From Sipunculus nudus (taxonomy: Eukaryota > Annelida > Sipuncula > Golfingiida > Sipunculidae): a stretch of 64,000 bases of DNA. Positions within the stretch are counted from its first letter, which is position 1; each line of letters starts with the position of its first letter. The position numbers and the translations under genes were made by a program. Below the pieces are notes generated by a model. That model had not been told where the DNA came from, did no database searches, and saw nothing but the letters and a program-made list of their open reading frames with translations. The DNA lies in assembly GCA_026874595.1 (NCBI GenBank), contig CM049311.1:33003176-33067175 (forward strand), in the 5' to 3' direction. Of the stretch, positions 33,814-45,719 are shown piece by piece.

Positions 33814-36800
33814 CATTTTAAAATACCATTAACAATTACAAGGTTTTAAAAAATAAGTTCTTATGTTTCCAGTAAATGTATATGTTAATTCTAAACCAGG
33901 TCTATAATTTCATAGTTAACTCAGATATGGAACCAAAGCTTTCACTTCTAATTATTAATTTATTTCTTTTCCATATGATTATAATATAAATATTGCTCTC
34001 TGAATATCAGGGGTAGTATTAATTTGACCCCCCCATGCTTAAAAGTGGGGGAGGGGGGATACTAAAATTTATTTCCAAACCATTAACAAAATTAATTTCC
34101 AGTTAGAAGGTCAAATGCCATATTTCATTTCTTGCCAATGCCGTTTCACGTGCCAGTGCTGAAAAAATATTTCAAAATATTGAACGTCGCATTCCAACGG
34201 TTGATCAAATTTCATCAATGTATCGGTCCAGGGATCTCTGACGATACCGACACAGTATTTCATTTTGTATCGTGGTGTATATCGTGCACCGGGAAACAGT
34301 TACAGCCGTAATAAAACGCACCCGGAAGACAATAGTTCATCTGTGGTCTCCTATTATTGATTCAGGTACTCGGGAGGTATTACCTGACTCGGACATGTTA
34401 CCATGGCGACATTCAACAAAGATTATTGTATGAATTCACCTATATTGCTTGGAATTTGCTGCTACGACATGGTGTTGCAAGGGATTTACATTTAAAATTT
34501 TAAGGTATATATACGTATATGTGGACTGACGATGCGTATTAACAAATTAGATACAAAGGCGTAATAAATAATTGTTAAATATCCATAAAGGCATAAATGC
34601 GACTAGTCAATTCCTGATATTAGGATCGAAACCCGATTAGAATTTCTGGAACACGAGTACCAATTCTGCTTACAGCAGTATTCTTACACCTTATGTGGGA
34701 ATGCTTACTATATACACACGGCCATGCTTGCGACACAACCACACACGCAGTCACGAATTGGTGAACTGTATAGAGTGTCCAGTTAACTCTATAGAGTGCC
34801 CAGTTAACAATGGAGGAATTGAGGAGCAGAAACAATGATTACCACGAGGACTACGACAGGACTCGACAAAAATTGTTCTATGGACTAAAGGACAAAATAT
34901 GGAGTTGCTGGAGTATTTATTATTTCTTTCCTGTTTCATTCTTCAAATTTAGCGGGGAAACGCTTGCAAGAAGTTCCAGGAAGGGAAAAAATGTAAATTA
35001 GCTGGAATTGAGCATATTATTAAAAGAAAATGTTGAATCCACTTTAAATGATACATGTATGAACGGAAATGTTTGCATTTTATTACAAATAGTGAGGATT
35101 TCTTTGAAGGAAGTAAGGTAGGAACACCAATTAGCATTATATATACCCAGGAATAGTGCTCAATTCATTTGATTAATGACCTTATCAGATAATATTATCA
35201 GGTTGTATTGGTGCTGCCGTTATTTTATGACGAATCCACCGACAGCTAGAGTCTGTTGGTTTTTACAAGAGTTCCTTATCAGTTCATATGTTCACGTTTT
35301 ATCAAAGGCGTCGTGTTCTAAAGCAAGGTGCACTTGACAGTCAACAGCTGATTTTCGCTGGAACTACTCTATCCTGTGATCGTTTCTGCTCGAAGCGAAT
35401 CTCTTCCTGATAGACACTACGACCGGGACTATTTGTCTCAACTGTCAAACATTAAAATCAAAATTTTGTTATATTTCAAGGAAAGATCTTCGGTTTATTA
35501 TTCAACGTGCTTGTGCACACAGAATATTAGGCCTACTTATACCGTCATGTCCTTACCATAAAAACACTAATGCTTATGTAATTTGCCTTGAAACAATTCT
35601 AATCCAATATATTTAACGGACTACATTTAAGTACCCTCTCCACTACATTTTTACCTACGCCGCTGGTGTATGTGGCAGCCGAGGTGCATTGTGGGGCACA
35701 GATTGTGACGCCTATAAACCCTTAACATCAGAATCGTCCTCGTGTGAGTCTGCACAGCGTGCATTATCAACTTATATTTTCAGGGTTTATCATTGGCGGG
35801 GTGTTCTGTGGTGAGGTACACGTGACAGCCACGGGTTACCCTGAGGATTACCGCTTTGAGACGTATTGGTCTGAAGGAACTACCGTCACCGTCACGTGTT
35901 TGCTGAAACATCGTGGGTCCGTGGTCGAGTTCACTTGGAGTAAATTCAACGAGGACAAAATTCATGTGTTGTCCGAAAACACCCAACTCTTACCCGAAGT
36001 GGCTGCAGAGACTGGAGGACGCTATACCATCGACGACGCCTCTACCGATCAACATTATCGCTTCATACTGCGCATTTCAGGTCAGTTCGCATCCATGGCT
36101 GAAAATGTTATAAGCCATTTTCACATATTAAACGAAAACAAGTTTTAAGACGGTATGTGGTAATTCAGATATATTGTTTAGTAACTTGCTAAATCTAAAA
36201 ACCATTATCTTTCCTCTACCATTTTTCTTTTATGTTTAAAAATGTAAATTAACATTATTTATTGAATCAAAATTATAAAAATTCAATTTCGAGTAAGAAA
36301 CCTTCCTGATTTCCTGTGTATGTAATCTTAATTAATGATATAAAGCGTTGGAACAGTTTTGAAAACTGTTTACTATTTAATTTTGTAAGGTTGGATTTGA
36401 TTGGTCATTATGATTTTGGTACCATCACATGTGCGCCTCACCAAAATTTATATAACATCTGGCCGGGTCGCTCACTGAAGTTAAGTCTCTACTCAACCCG
36501 AGCTAAATTGGCCTACCTGGTTCTGAAGAAAATGCCTTACTCTCTCCTTATAGGGGCATATATGCAGCTACCTCGTTTGGCCCAGCGCTTCATTGTTCCC
36601 TTTCTTGTACGACCACAAGGACAGTTTCATTTGCTATTGGTGTGCAGCTTTACATCATATTATGTATACAACTCATCCTGAGTTAATTCCCTACAAGAAA
36701 TATGTGTTTATGAATGTAGTTTTATTTTTGCTCTGTTTTCAGACGCTAAGCCATGGGAGAGTGGAAAGTTCGGCTGCCGAAGCAGGTCGAACGAAAAAGT

Positions 36801-39800
36801 AAAAGACTCTGGTTCTCAGGGGATCAACATTGCAGGTACATGACAAGTATTAGAGTCTGGCTCTCAGGGGATCAACATTGCAGGTATGGAAAAAATATTA
36901 AACTCAGGCCCGTAGTGGATCAACATTGCAGGAACAGGACAAGTATTATTTGGAGCGGTGGTGTAATGGTTAAGGTGCCGAGTTCGAATTCCGGCCATAC
37001 ACCCACCGCGCCAAGACCCTATAAGGCATGGTCAAAAAGGCGAGAGTGCCTTTGTCCACACAGCAGTAGAAATGGGTACCAGTAAGTACTTGGAAGGTAA
37101 CATGCGATGTACTAGCGTCCCATTCAGGAGGAGTTTAACTCCTGTGTCGCTTCACGCTACAGAAACCGGGATAAGCTCCGGCCTCCGGTATTAAAAGCCC
37201 AATAGACTTTACCTTGACTCAGGGGTGCGACATTGCAAGGACGGGACAAGAGTTAGACTCTGGCTCTCAGGGGATCAACATTGCAGACACGGGACGAGTA
37301 TTATATTCTGGTTATCAGGGGATCTTTTTTTATAAGCTTTTATTCATAAATTCGGTACATGTATGCAATATGATATCATAGTTTTTCAAACAACGTTTTC
37401 AAACGTATATCCCTCTGTGTCTTATTATTCCTGTTTACCATAATAATATATATTGGTTCTCAGGGGATCAATATTGCAGGTACGGGACAAGTATTATATT
37501 CTGATACTCATGGGTGCGACATTGCAGGTACGGGACAACTATATTATATTCTTGTTCTTGGGGGGGGGGGATCAACATTGCAGATTGTGGATAAGTATTA
37601 GACTGTCTCTCAAGGGATCAACATTACAGGTACGTGACAGGTAATTAGACTCTGGTTCTCAAGGGATCTACATAACAGGTACGGGACAAGTATTAGACTC
37701 TGGTTCTCAAGGGATCAACATTACAGGTACATGACAAGTATTAGATTCTGGTTCTCAAGGGATCAACATTACAGGTACGGGACAAGTATTAGACTCTGGT
37801 TCTCAAGGGATCAACATTGCTGGGACGGGACAAGTATAGGGTATGAGGGTATTCGACACGAAGTGATTGTCTACTTGAATAATATCTAAATTTCCCAAAG
37901 ACCTATCTGTTTTTTTTGGTGTTTTTATTCTCACTCAAAGTACAAGGAAATGTATCAGATTATTGTTAGATTTGATAAAGAATAAAATTAAACCAAACCA
38001 GTCATTAGTAAGTTTCGAATTCTATCCTTGTTTGTGACATCTTCATAAACTGTTATGCCCGTCCCACACTCCGGTAAACCTGCTATTTCTCCTACATGTA
38101 CGCTTGTATTTTCTCAAGGGATCAACATTACAGGTACATGACAAGTATTAGATTCTGGTTCTCAAGGGATCAACATTACAGGTACGGGACAAGTATTAGA
38201 CTCTGGTTCTCAAGGGATCAACATTGCTGGGACGGGACAAGTATGAGACTTAGGGTATTCGACACGAAGTGATTGTCTACTTGAATAATATCTAAATTTC
38301 CCAAAGACCTATCTGGTTTTTTTTGGTGTTTTTATTCTCACTCAAAGTACAAGGAAATGTATCAGATTATTGTAAGATTTGATAAAGAATAAAATTAAAC
38401 CAAACCAGTCATTAGTAAGTTTCGAATTTTATCCTTGTTTGTGACATCTTCATAAACTGTTATGCCCGTCCCACACTCCGGTAAACCTGCTATTTCTCCT
38501 ACATGTACGCTTGTATTTTCTCAAGGGATCAACATTACAGGTACATGACAAGTATTAGATTCTGGTTCTCAAGGGATCAACATTACAGGTACGGGACAAG
38601 TATTAGACTCTGGTTCTCAAGGGATCAACATTGCTGGGACGGGACAAGTATGAGACTTAGGGTATTCGACACGAAGTGATTGTCTACTTGAATAATATCT
38701 AAATTTCCCAAAGACCTATCTGGTTTTTTTTGGTGTTTTTATTCTCACTCAAAGTACAAGGAAATGTATCAGATTATTGTAAGATTTGATAAAGAATAAA
38801 ATTAAACCAAACCAGTCATTAGTAAGTTTCGAATTTTATCCTTGTTTGTGACATCTTCATAAACTGTTATGCCCGTCCCACACTCCGGTAAACCTGCTAT
38901 TTCTCCTACATGTATACGCTTGTATTTTCTCAAGGGATCAACATTACAGGTACATGACAAGTATTAGATTCTGGTTCTCAAGGGATCAACATTACAGGTA
39001 CGGGACAAGTATTAGACTCTGGTTCTCAAGGGATCAACATTGCTGGGACGGGACAAGTATGAGACTTAGGGTATTCGACACGAAGTGATTGTCTACTTGA
39101 ATAATATCTAAATTTCCCAAAGACCTATCTGGTTTTTTTTTTGGTGTTTTTATTCTCACTCAAAGTACAAGGAAATGTATCAGATTATTGTAAGATTTGA
39201 TAAAGAATAAAATTAAACCAAACCAGTCATTAGTAAGTTTCGAATTTTATCCTTGTTTGTGACATCTTCATAAACTGTTATGCCCGTCCCACACTCCGGT
39301 AAACCTGCTATTTCTCCTACATGTACACTTGTATTTTGTGATTGAAGGCAGGATTGATCCATCCACGGTTCAGCTTTTCACTAGTCCCCCGGTGATCGCA
39401 GGGGGATACCTGAACGTTGCAAACGCCTCTACATTCAGCGCCACCTGCGTGTCTAATGCCGCCAATATTCCTCCAGTGATAGCGATCAGTCTAGGCGACG
39501 GGCGAGACCTTAGGAAATACATACACAACAAAACAGTCACCACTTTAAGGCAAGAAAAGTAAGGTTCCTGGTTAAACTGGTATATTTTCATTTTATTTGA
39601 TGCTGTTCATATAGACTAAATGGTACATTTCCGTTGACTTATATTTAATTCTATTAATTAGATTAGAGCTAAATTTAAAATTTCCGAATGAAGGGGTCTG
39701 TTATGGTATTAGAAAAAAGACGCAGTTGAATGACATGTTGGACGGAAATTTTAATTTCCGAAATCATTTGAAAATAACAAGAAATAAAATGGCACCACCC

Positions 39801-41633
39801 ATGTTGAACTACTGATAAAATTGTACTTTCCATTTTGTTTTAATTGTTTTTAATTACTGTGCATACGGTGGCAAAGAGTGGACATTATTAGACCCCTGGG
39901 TATCCTGTTTCAGAGTCCGTGAACTTGATATGTACGAAGTCAGAAAGAAAGCCATTTTTCAGCTAAGTGATGTCGTGGTCACGTGTGACGACCACCTACA
40001 CCACCTTACTTGCTCTGCTACCGCTCCCGTCAGTCAGGTGGTAATGGCAAGCGTCAAGGTCAAGGTCGTCGGTAAGTTTGCATGTAGTCGTCCAAATACA
40101 CTTCATTCTAACAATACAAGCTTTGTAATTTGTTATAAATTAGGCTTGGGAATCGGATGCCTAATTTATATGTAAGAAGCACATCTTTTCAAAATTGTTT
40201 CCAGATTATCACATGATCCTCCCACGTTTTCCTACTTTTTTTTACCTTAGTCCTATTTTTCCTGCTTTTTCTTAAAATAAATTTCCTACTATTTCCCACT
40301 TCTTGTAGTGCTGTAACATGCGATGTCAAAATGCTATAAATCGCTGTGATATTGCCCTTGTGGCAATACAGGTAAGCTATGGACATTTTTAGCATCATCA
40401 TGAAACCATTTCAGGGTACATATTTAACAACAAATTATATAAATGCCAGCAGGACAAGGACAGGACACTCATCATTAACAGGGACCACAAAACATTTATT
40501 ACATATAAAATACCAAATTTTGGTATAGTTTAATAGAGAACATAATAGATGTGTTATTCTTCATAGGCCTATTATCTGCCTCTTGCCTGTCAATTTTCGA
40601 TGTGTAATGCATGGTGAATGTGTACTGAGACGACAATAAGACTACTGTATAAAGAACTGTTCACTTGTGTTGATGGAGCGATCTTCTTCGCGGGAAGATC
40701 TCTTTGCCAATTATTATGAATTTTAAAACAGCTCCAACATAAAACCAAGCACGGTATATAAGGTGTTAATTATATAATGTAGTGAAGAAGGCCAGACTTC
40801 ATCTTAACGGAACCGATAAGACGGACAGTAACCAAAGCAACAGGGTGTGTTGATGACGTAAAGATTAGGGGGTCGATCAGTGCTCATTAGCATAAACTAC
40901 ATGCATGTTGTATGATTAAGTGCAGTTAAAAAATTCTTGTGCGTAATCATATTTGTATTGAACGTCATGATATCTTGAGAACCAGTGACATTCGTGGCAA
41001 TATTGGCACTCTGCCTAAACCTATATATTAGGGCACTAAATATAAATATTTGTATACGGGGAAAGATTTAGACTTCTTACATAGGGTACGATATTGATAT
41101 TTTTATATTTTATATAAACGTGTAGGCTTTCAAATAAAGGTCAACATAACACGACAGAAATGCCATATATGGTTCTTCCGTATTTAAACTTTAGGGGGGT
41201 GGGGGTGGGGGAGGGTGATTTACTTGTGTCATCTGTTCGATAATAGCATTTCAAATACATGTCATATAGTCATGCATATATTTATCCATCCATTCATCAC
41301 TGTTATGGTTTTGTCATTTTTGTTGCAGTCAGCAAACACCTGAGTCCTAATGAAGCAGGGACATGGTTTCACAATTATCTGTAATTAGTATATTACTGAC
41401 TCAATGACTGTTGCCGTATGAAATACGTATACCAATTGTAAAGACCCATCTAGCAGAGGCTGTATTTTCTAGGTAACATCAGTCGGTCTAGCAGCCAACG
41501 GTGCCCTGGTTATAAATCTTCTCTCCTGGTTTCAGGCTGTGGTGGAGCCGGCTCTTTGACAAGCAGCCTGACTACTGCTCTCGTTGCCATGGTGATTTTA
41601 TTCTCCAACATCGGATGCTTGATGCGAGAGTAA
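32427..41633 (+). CDS. IgGPI-1: GPI-anchored V-C2 immunoglobulin-superfamily protein
   Basis: Six coding exons: 32427-32463, 35784-36080, 36743-36835, 39348-39558, 39914-40071, 41536-41633. They total 894 bases, 297 residues; every junction is GT-AG and in phase. A signal peptide covers about residues 1-22. Domain 1 is V-like: Cys51, Trp64, an E strand YRFILRIS, then [12 protein letters not shown] with Cys123 in the F strand; an intron splits the domain just before DAKPW. Domain 2 resembles the C2 set of CD80/nectins: Cys176, then CDDHLHHLTCSATAP with Cys237 and Cys246; it lacks a core Trp. Asn168 and Asn203 are in glycosylation sequons. The C-terminus has small residues (GCGGAGS) then a hydrophobic run ending MRE, so a GPI anchor is likely, though a short transmembrane tail is possible. 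Such proteins usually act in cell-surface recognition or adhesion; ligand unknown. IgGPI-2 downstream has the same exon plan. Confidence 0.9.
32776..32818. repeat. (AT)n microsatellite
   Basis: AT run in IgGPI-1 intron 1, with a second shorter AT run near 32880-32898. Confidence 0.93.
33682..34065 (+). mobile_element. hAT-like MITE, right end lost
   Basis: Begins CAGTGGCGTCAATTTATCTT like the complete copy at 59111 and has the same internal order: ATGACTCG, an (AT)n tract, an AAATATT.CTCTCTGAA block and G/C tracts. The right terminus is not recognisable. Confidence 0.65.
33765..33809. repeat. (AT)n microsatellite inside MITE
   Basis: AT run located about 85 bases from the left end of the hAT-like MITE. 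Confidence 0.93.
35552..35783 (+). repeat. intron segment with inverted copy at ~50690-50930
   Basis: Shares long stretches with the reverse complement of 50690-50930, for example CTACATTT.TACCTACGCCGC and CAGATTGTGACGCC. The similarity runs almost to the acceptor of IgGPI-1 exon 2. Confidence 0.75.
35784..36080 (+). CDS. IgGPI-1 exon 2 (V domain, strands A-E)
   Basis: 297 bases from TTTTCAG. Encodes GFIIGGVFCGEVHV, then TVTVTCLLKHRGSVVEFTW with the B-strand Cys and C-strand Trp, and ends at YRFILRIS. Donor GTCAGT, phase 1. Confidence 0.93.
36743..36835 (+). CDS. IgGPI-1 exon 3 (V domain F-G strands)
   Basis: 93 bases, the same length as in IgGPI-2. Encodes [15 protein letters not shown] through DSGSQGINIAG. 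ESGxFxC is the F-strand signature (normally DxGxYxC). Its last bases and donor GTACAT seed the minisatellite that follows. Confidence 0.9.
36836..37850 (+). repeat. 48-bp minisatellite of exon 3 end plus splice donor
   Basis: About a dozen variable copies of a 48-bp unit, GACTCTGGTTCTCAAGGGAT then CAACATT(G/A)CAG|GTACGGGACA. It repeats the last ~27 bases of exon 3 with its donor. Over half of the copies keep AG|GTA. A SINE (36949-37219) and a ~130-bp AT-rich insert (37321-37450) interrupt it. The unit is 16 codons, and copies with GTACGGG are open in the exon frame; the first copy has an in-frame TGA. Confidence 0.92.
36949..37219 (+). mobile_element. tRNA-derived SINE
   Basis: A perfect pol III A box TGGTGTAATGG at 36959-36969 and a B box AGTTCGAATTCC at 36981-36992 mark a tRNA-like head. 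The spacing is unusually short, so the anticodon-arm region is deleted. A tRNA-unrelated body follows (CACGCTACAGAAACCGGGAT). It sits inside the donor minisatellite. Confidence 0.8.
37690..39335 (+). repeat. ~407-bp higher-order tandem repeat
   Basis: Four copies of a unit containing three 48-bp donor-type repeats plus ~265 bases of intron. The landmark GTATTCGACACG recurs at 37849, 38255, 38662 and 39071 (406, 407 and 409 bases apart). Copies look nearly identical by eye, implying recent expansion. The last copy ends about 12 bases before the exon 4 acceptor. Confidence 0.95.
39348..39558 (+). CDS. IgGPI-1 exon 4 (C2 domain, first half)
   Basis: 211 bases. Encodes GRIDPSTVQLF and SATCVSNAANIPPVIAIS, with the B-strand Cys. 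The acceptor used is GTGATTGAAG, because the CAG four bases downstream would break the frame. Exit phase 2 at GTAAGG. Confidence 0.88.
39914..40071 (+). CDS. IgGPI-1 exon 5 (C2 domain, second half)
   Basis: 158 bases, identical in length to the IgGPI-2 counterpart. Encodes MYEVRKKAIFQLSDVVVTC, then DDHLHHLTCSATAP and VKVKVVG. D-H-x-x-x-L-T-C is the C2-set E-F signature. Confidence 0.93.
41536..41633 (+). CDS. IgGPI-1 exon 6 (GPI signal)
   Basis: 98 bases. Encodes GCGGAGSLTSSLTTALVAMV, then ILFSNIGCLMRE and TAA. Small residues followed by a hydrophobic tail fit a GPI-attachment signal; the final charged MRE is atypical. Confidence 0.85.
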
Positions 41634-42147
41634 CGCCCCCTTGTGGCTATATTTTAACTATTCCGAAACATCGTTTACTTGCCATGCTACGCTTTTTATT
41701 GGTCCAAAGGCCAACGTCACTTACGTGTGTTTAGAACATTGACTTGCAGAGGCTAATTTGTACAGCATTCGTAAATATTTATAAAAAAAGAGATTCTCAG
41801 GGTTTTTTTTTATCTTGACCAAAGTAAGACCTATGCATTGTATAAAAAGTATAAAAGCCTCAGAAATGTTCCCACATTGAGAAGTATTTGTTGTAAGTAA
41901 CTTTTCATCTTATCCACTTAGAAAAACCTAGAAAAGTAAATACTGGAAATATCCTAGCAAAACAGCACTGTCCTACAATATTATGAAGTCAAGCTAACTA
42001 AATATGGTACATTTAAAGTTAAATTTTTATATTGTAGGAAAAGTGCATATGTATATAGGCCTATACGTTCCTAAGTAGGTGTTGACCATGTTGTGTTTAA
42101 AAAATTCATACCTATGTGCAAAATAGGTGTCATATGGCAAAAGCTCT

Positions 42148-42875
42148 GTGTATGGGGTTGGCGTTATCGTCGGATAGCCCAGTTTTAAGGGTTGGCGTCA
42201 GAATGCAATGGACGTGATGCGTAATGGACGTCATGGTGGGATGTACCTGAATACAGCGCTTGGGTCACAGTTGGATGACCTTGTATACGGGATGAGCGTG
42301 ATAGTGCGATGGCCCTGCATGCAGGGGACTGTCTTAGTGGGATAGTCCCGTATACGGGGTGAGCGTCAAAGTGGGATTGCCCTGTGTATGGGATGGGCGT
42401 CATAGTGGGATGGCCTTGTATAATGGGTGGGCGTCGCTGTGGGATGGCCCTGTATACGGGGTGGACGTCATATTGTGATGGCCATGTTCGCCGGGTGGGC
42501 GTCATAGTTGGATGACCCTGTATACGGGTTGGGCTTCACAGTGAGATGGCCTGGTATACGGGGTGGGCTTCACAGTGAGATGGCCTGGTATACGGGGTGG
42601 GCTTCATAGTGGGATGGCCTGGTATACGGGGTGGGCGTCACAGTGAGATGGCCTTGTATACGGGGTTGGCGTCACAGTGGGATGACCCTGTATACGGGGT
42701 TGGCATCACAGTGGGATGATACTGTATGCGGGTGGACGTCTTTGTGATGGCCACTCTCGCAAGGTAGGCGTCATAATGGGATAACCACGTGTATGTAGTG
42801 GGCGTCATTGTGGGATAGCCGTACGTGCGGCAAGTTATGATGATTTCGCCGTGCATGTATGTGGGATGGGCGTCA
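42148..42875. repeat. 34-bp minisatellite downstream of IgGPI-1
   Basis: Some twenty variable units of the form TATACGGGGTGGGCTTCACA plus GTGAGATGGCCTGG. Purity is highest around 42530-42720 and decays outwards. Confidence 0.92.
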
Positions 42876-43565
42876 TAATTGGGTGCTTGGACAATAGTTG
42901 CGTGTACAGATGTTTGCTATTCCACGCATCATCCCAGAAAATTATGCAGTTGCTTTATGTGATTTAGCCGACATGCCTTTTTTGTTATCGTTACATTTTT
43001 AATGTACAATAAGCACAATGCTGAAGCTGTTATACAAAAATCTACGCATCAGGGAATCTTTGTTGGATCGATATAGTGGTGTATGATATGATAGTATTAG
43101 TAATACCCCAGATTAAAAGATTTCGCAGTTACTAAATGACATTAAGTTAAGTTGGTGGATGCATTTTACTGATTGCATTATTTTAATTGTGGTGCTTCAG
43201 TGTTTTACTGTTGTTAATATTTGTGATTTGTTCATTGTTGAAAAATAAATGTTGATTACATGTATTTTTTTTTTTGCTTAAAAACACAATGTCTTGTTTT
43301 TCGTGGCCTTTATTTTAATAAAAATGTCAATATATACTGCAAAGCGCATTCTTCAACCCGACCCCGTCCCTCACCTTACTTGTTTAATTAAAGGGACCTA
43401 TTCACATACCAACTGTGTAAAATATAAAAGTATGGTGTTTTCTTCTTAAAGTATTATGGTATGTGCCAATACTTCGTTCTTAACCTGTTTGTCTTCTGCT
43501 GCCTACAATGGAAAAAATGCGTATACTGGGTACGATCAGTGGTGCACAATATAAACATAGGGCAC

Positions 43566-43581
43566 ACGCCACCTAGTGGCC
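43566..43581 (-). promoter_or_regulatory. CTCF-like motif in a dispersed repeat
   Basis: On the minus strand GGCCACTAGGTGGCGT matches the CTCF core CCASYAGRKGGCRS at 13 of 14 positions. It lies in a repeat whose AAGGGACCTATTCACAT start is shared with copies near 24390. Occupancy is inference. Confidence 0.3.
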
Positions 43582-45692
43582 GTACCGCGCGACTTCAGAA
43601 GTCAAGATTTTCCAAGCTTCCACGCTGTGTTTAAATCCTCTTTCTGATACTTTTTTATGTTTAGGAGTTTTTTTTATATAGTACTACCATGGTAAACAGA
43701 CACGGACTGTATTTTCTCACACAAAGAATCGCAAAACCATAAAAAACAGGTGAATTGGAGATGTCCAAAAGCCATTTAAATTGATGAAATTAAATTAGGA
43801 ATTAATGTATTCTTCTGAAAAGAAACTGTGCGAAATGCAGAAAAAAAATAATCTCTGATCCTTAAAGTAATTGCTGATGCGGACAAAACATGACACTTTA
43901 AAACATGTTTTTTTTTTCTTTGAGAAATCTTTCTGGTATTGCTGGGGTGGGGTGGGGGGGGGGGGGGGGGCATGCCCGCGAGCATACGAACTGCATACGA
44001 ACTGCATAATCACCAGTTACAAAATGCCATTTGCAAGATTCGCCTGACCAGATCGTCCGAATTGCCGCCAGATTTCCTTGTTGAACGTGTTTGGATTATT
44101 TTGACCCCCCCCCCCCCACATGTTTTAACACGTGGATATAAAGAAAATGGGCAGCCTGTTTATCGTGGGGTTCGCGTTTTCTGGTCTATTATATTAAAGG
44201 TTCAATTGATTATCTTTAGTAATCAGATATCAAAATATGCCTGTTTAAACACAATTCAATTGGTTATGAGTAGGGCGGTCCTCATATGGCCTACCTTTGG
44301 GCACGTCACATAGTAAGAAATGTCATTCTTAGGACGGCAAACCCGCGAGAGATTAATTTAAGCCACTTCATGCTGTGATGTAAAGTCTTATCATGAAGTA
44401 CGCCGTATAAGGTGTGCTATACGCCACATCAGGACTTTAATTATAAGCAACATCAGGACTTGTATACCCACGCCCTCACGTGAAGGTCAACGTAGCAGCA
44501 ATGGAAAAAAAATGGAATATCTACAATCAGCCCAAATTTTGTTTAAACCCATATTAGACCCAAAAGGTATACATTATTTTATACCTGGTATTGTGTTCTT
44601 TATGGTGGTAAGCCCGTTTTTTTTATTTCATATTATATTTTAACATTTTAAAATTTTGATTTATTTTTAGAATGCCCACTATTTTAAGCACACAGTAAAA
44701 CTAATATTAAACTACATGACAATATCTGATAGTGTTTTTTTTCATGATTCAATAGTAAATTTTAAATTTTATTTTAATCAAGAAAGACGTCCAACAGAAC
44801 GGTAGACTGCAATCACTGCGTGCGTGCTCCCCAAATGTTTACGTGCAGCGCCATCTGTGGCAATAATTGGAAAACAGACAGGACAAGTACAGCAAGGAAA
44901 TATATCCAAAACTTGTATTCATTAAACATATGCCGGACTCTTTCAATTCAAAGTCAATTGCTACAGTACATACGAGCTGCGATGATATATAATATATTAT
45001 GGAAAGGTACGTCACAAACCTGACCATCTGATGCCAAATTTATCATACGTTTGTGTGTGAAAATAAAAATGGGTAAATTGTTATAACTTGTATGTACCAC
45101 TCAGCAGTCCAGTAGTTTATTATATTTGATTTTTATCAAATATTTCATTCAATCGCCCCAATTAAACGGACTAAATGTAAAACCTTGTTGAACTTTGCCC
45201 CTATATTGGAATATATATTAGGAGTTAAGCCTCGATATTCTATAGAAAATATCCCTAATTACTAGAAAACTGCGGTCGGAGTCGGACCAATAGAAGAAAT
45301 TGACCTTACATTTAAGTGCAGACAGGTGTTTCGTGGCACATGAAATTAACAAGTGTGTTGTAGGTTTCAGTGTCACAGCTGGGTCTGACCGCACGTCATT
45401 TTACAAGGCTTAGTGAAATTGATCACATCACCTTCTGTGTTACATTTCATTTATCGGTCATAGTCAGAGGTTATATTCAATAAATGGTTTGAACAATGTT
45501 AGAAAAATATCAATCTAGAAAAAAAGTAGTCATATAAAACAAAATTATAAACAAAAATAATATAAAAATCATAATAAAACGAAACATCTACTAATAAACA
45601 CATGTTTTTGCTTTTTTTACCTTTATATTTATAATGATATCAAGAGACTGTATGTAATTCCTTATTATTTAACAAGGCCATTGCTAAAACCA

Positions 45693-45719
45693 GTGTGTGT
45701 GTGTGTGTGTGTGTGTGTG
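45693..45719. repeat. (GT)n microsatellite
   Basis: A pure GT run. Confidence 0.95.

Noticed and set aside
34810..35001. 63-codon frame MEELRSRNNDYHEDYDRTRQ in IgGPI-1 intron 1
   Set aside because: Somewhat protein-like start, but no splice partner, no recognised family, and the second half is low-quality; not supported as a gene.
36836..39335. Regularly repeated array considered as a CRISPR
   Set aside because: Repeats are contiguous without unique spacers, the unit matches the neighbouring exon end, and the genome is eukaryotic.
39348..39355. CAG at 39349-39351 as the IgGPI-1 exon 4 acceptor
   Set aside because: It would shift the frame relative to exon 3; the AG at 39346-39347 restores GRIDPSTV, matching GKIKDTSV in IgGPI-2.
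42185..42856. Minus-strand frames of 106 and 72 codons
   Set aside because: Translation of the 34-bp minisatellite.
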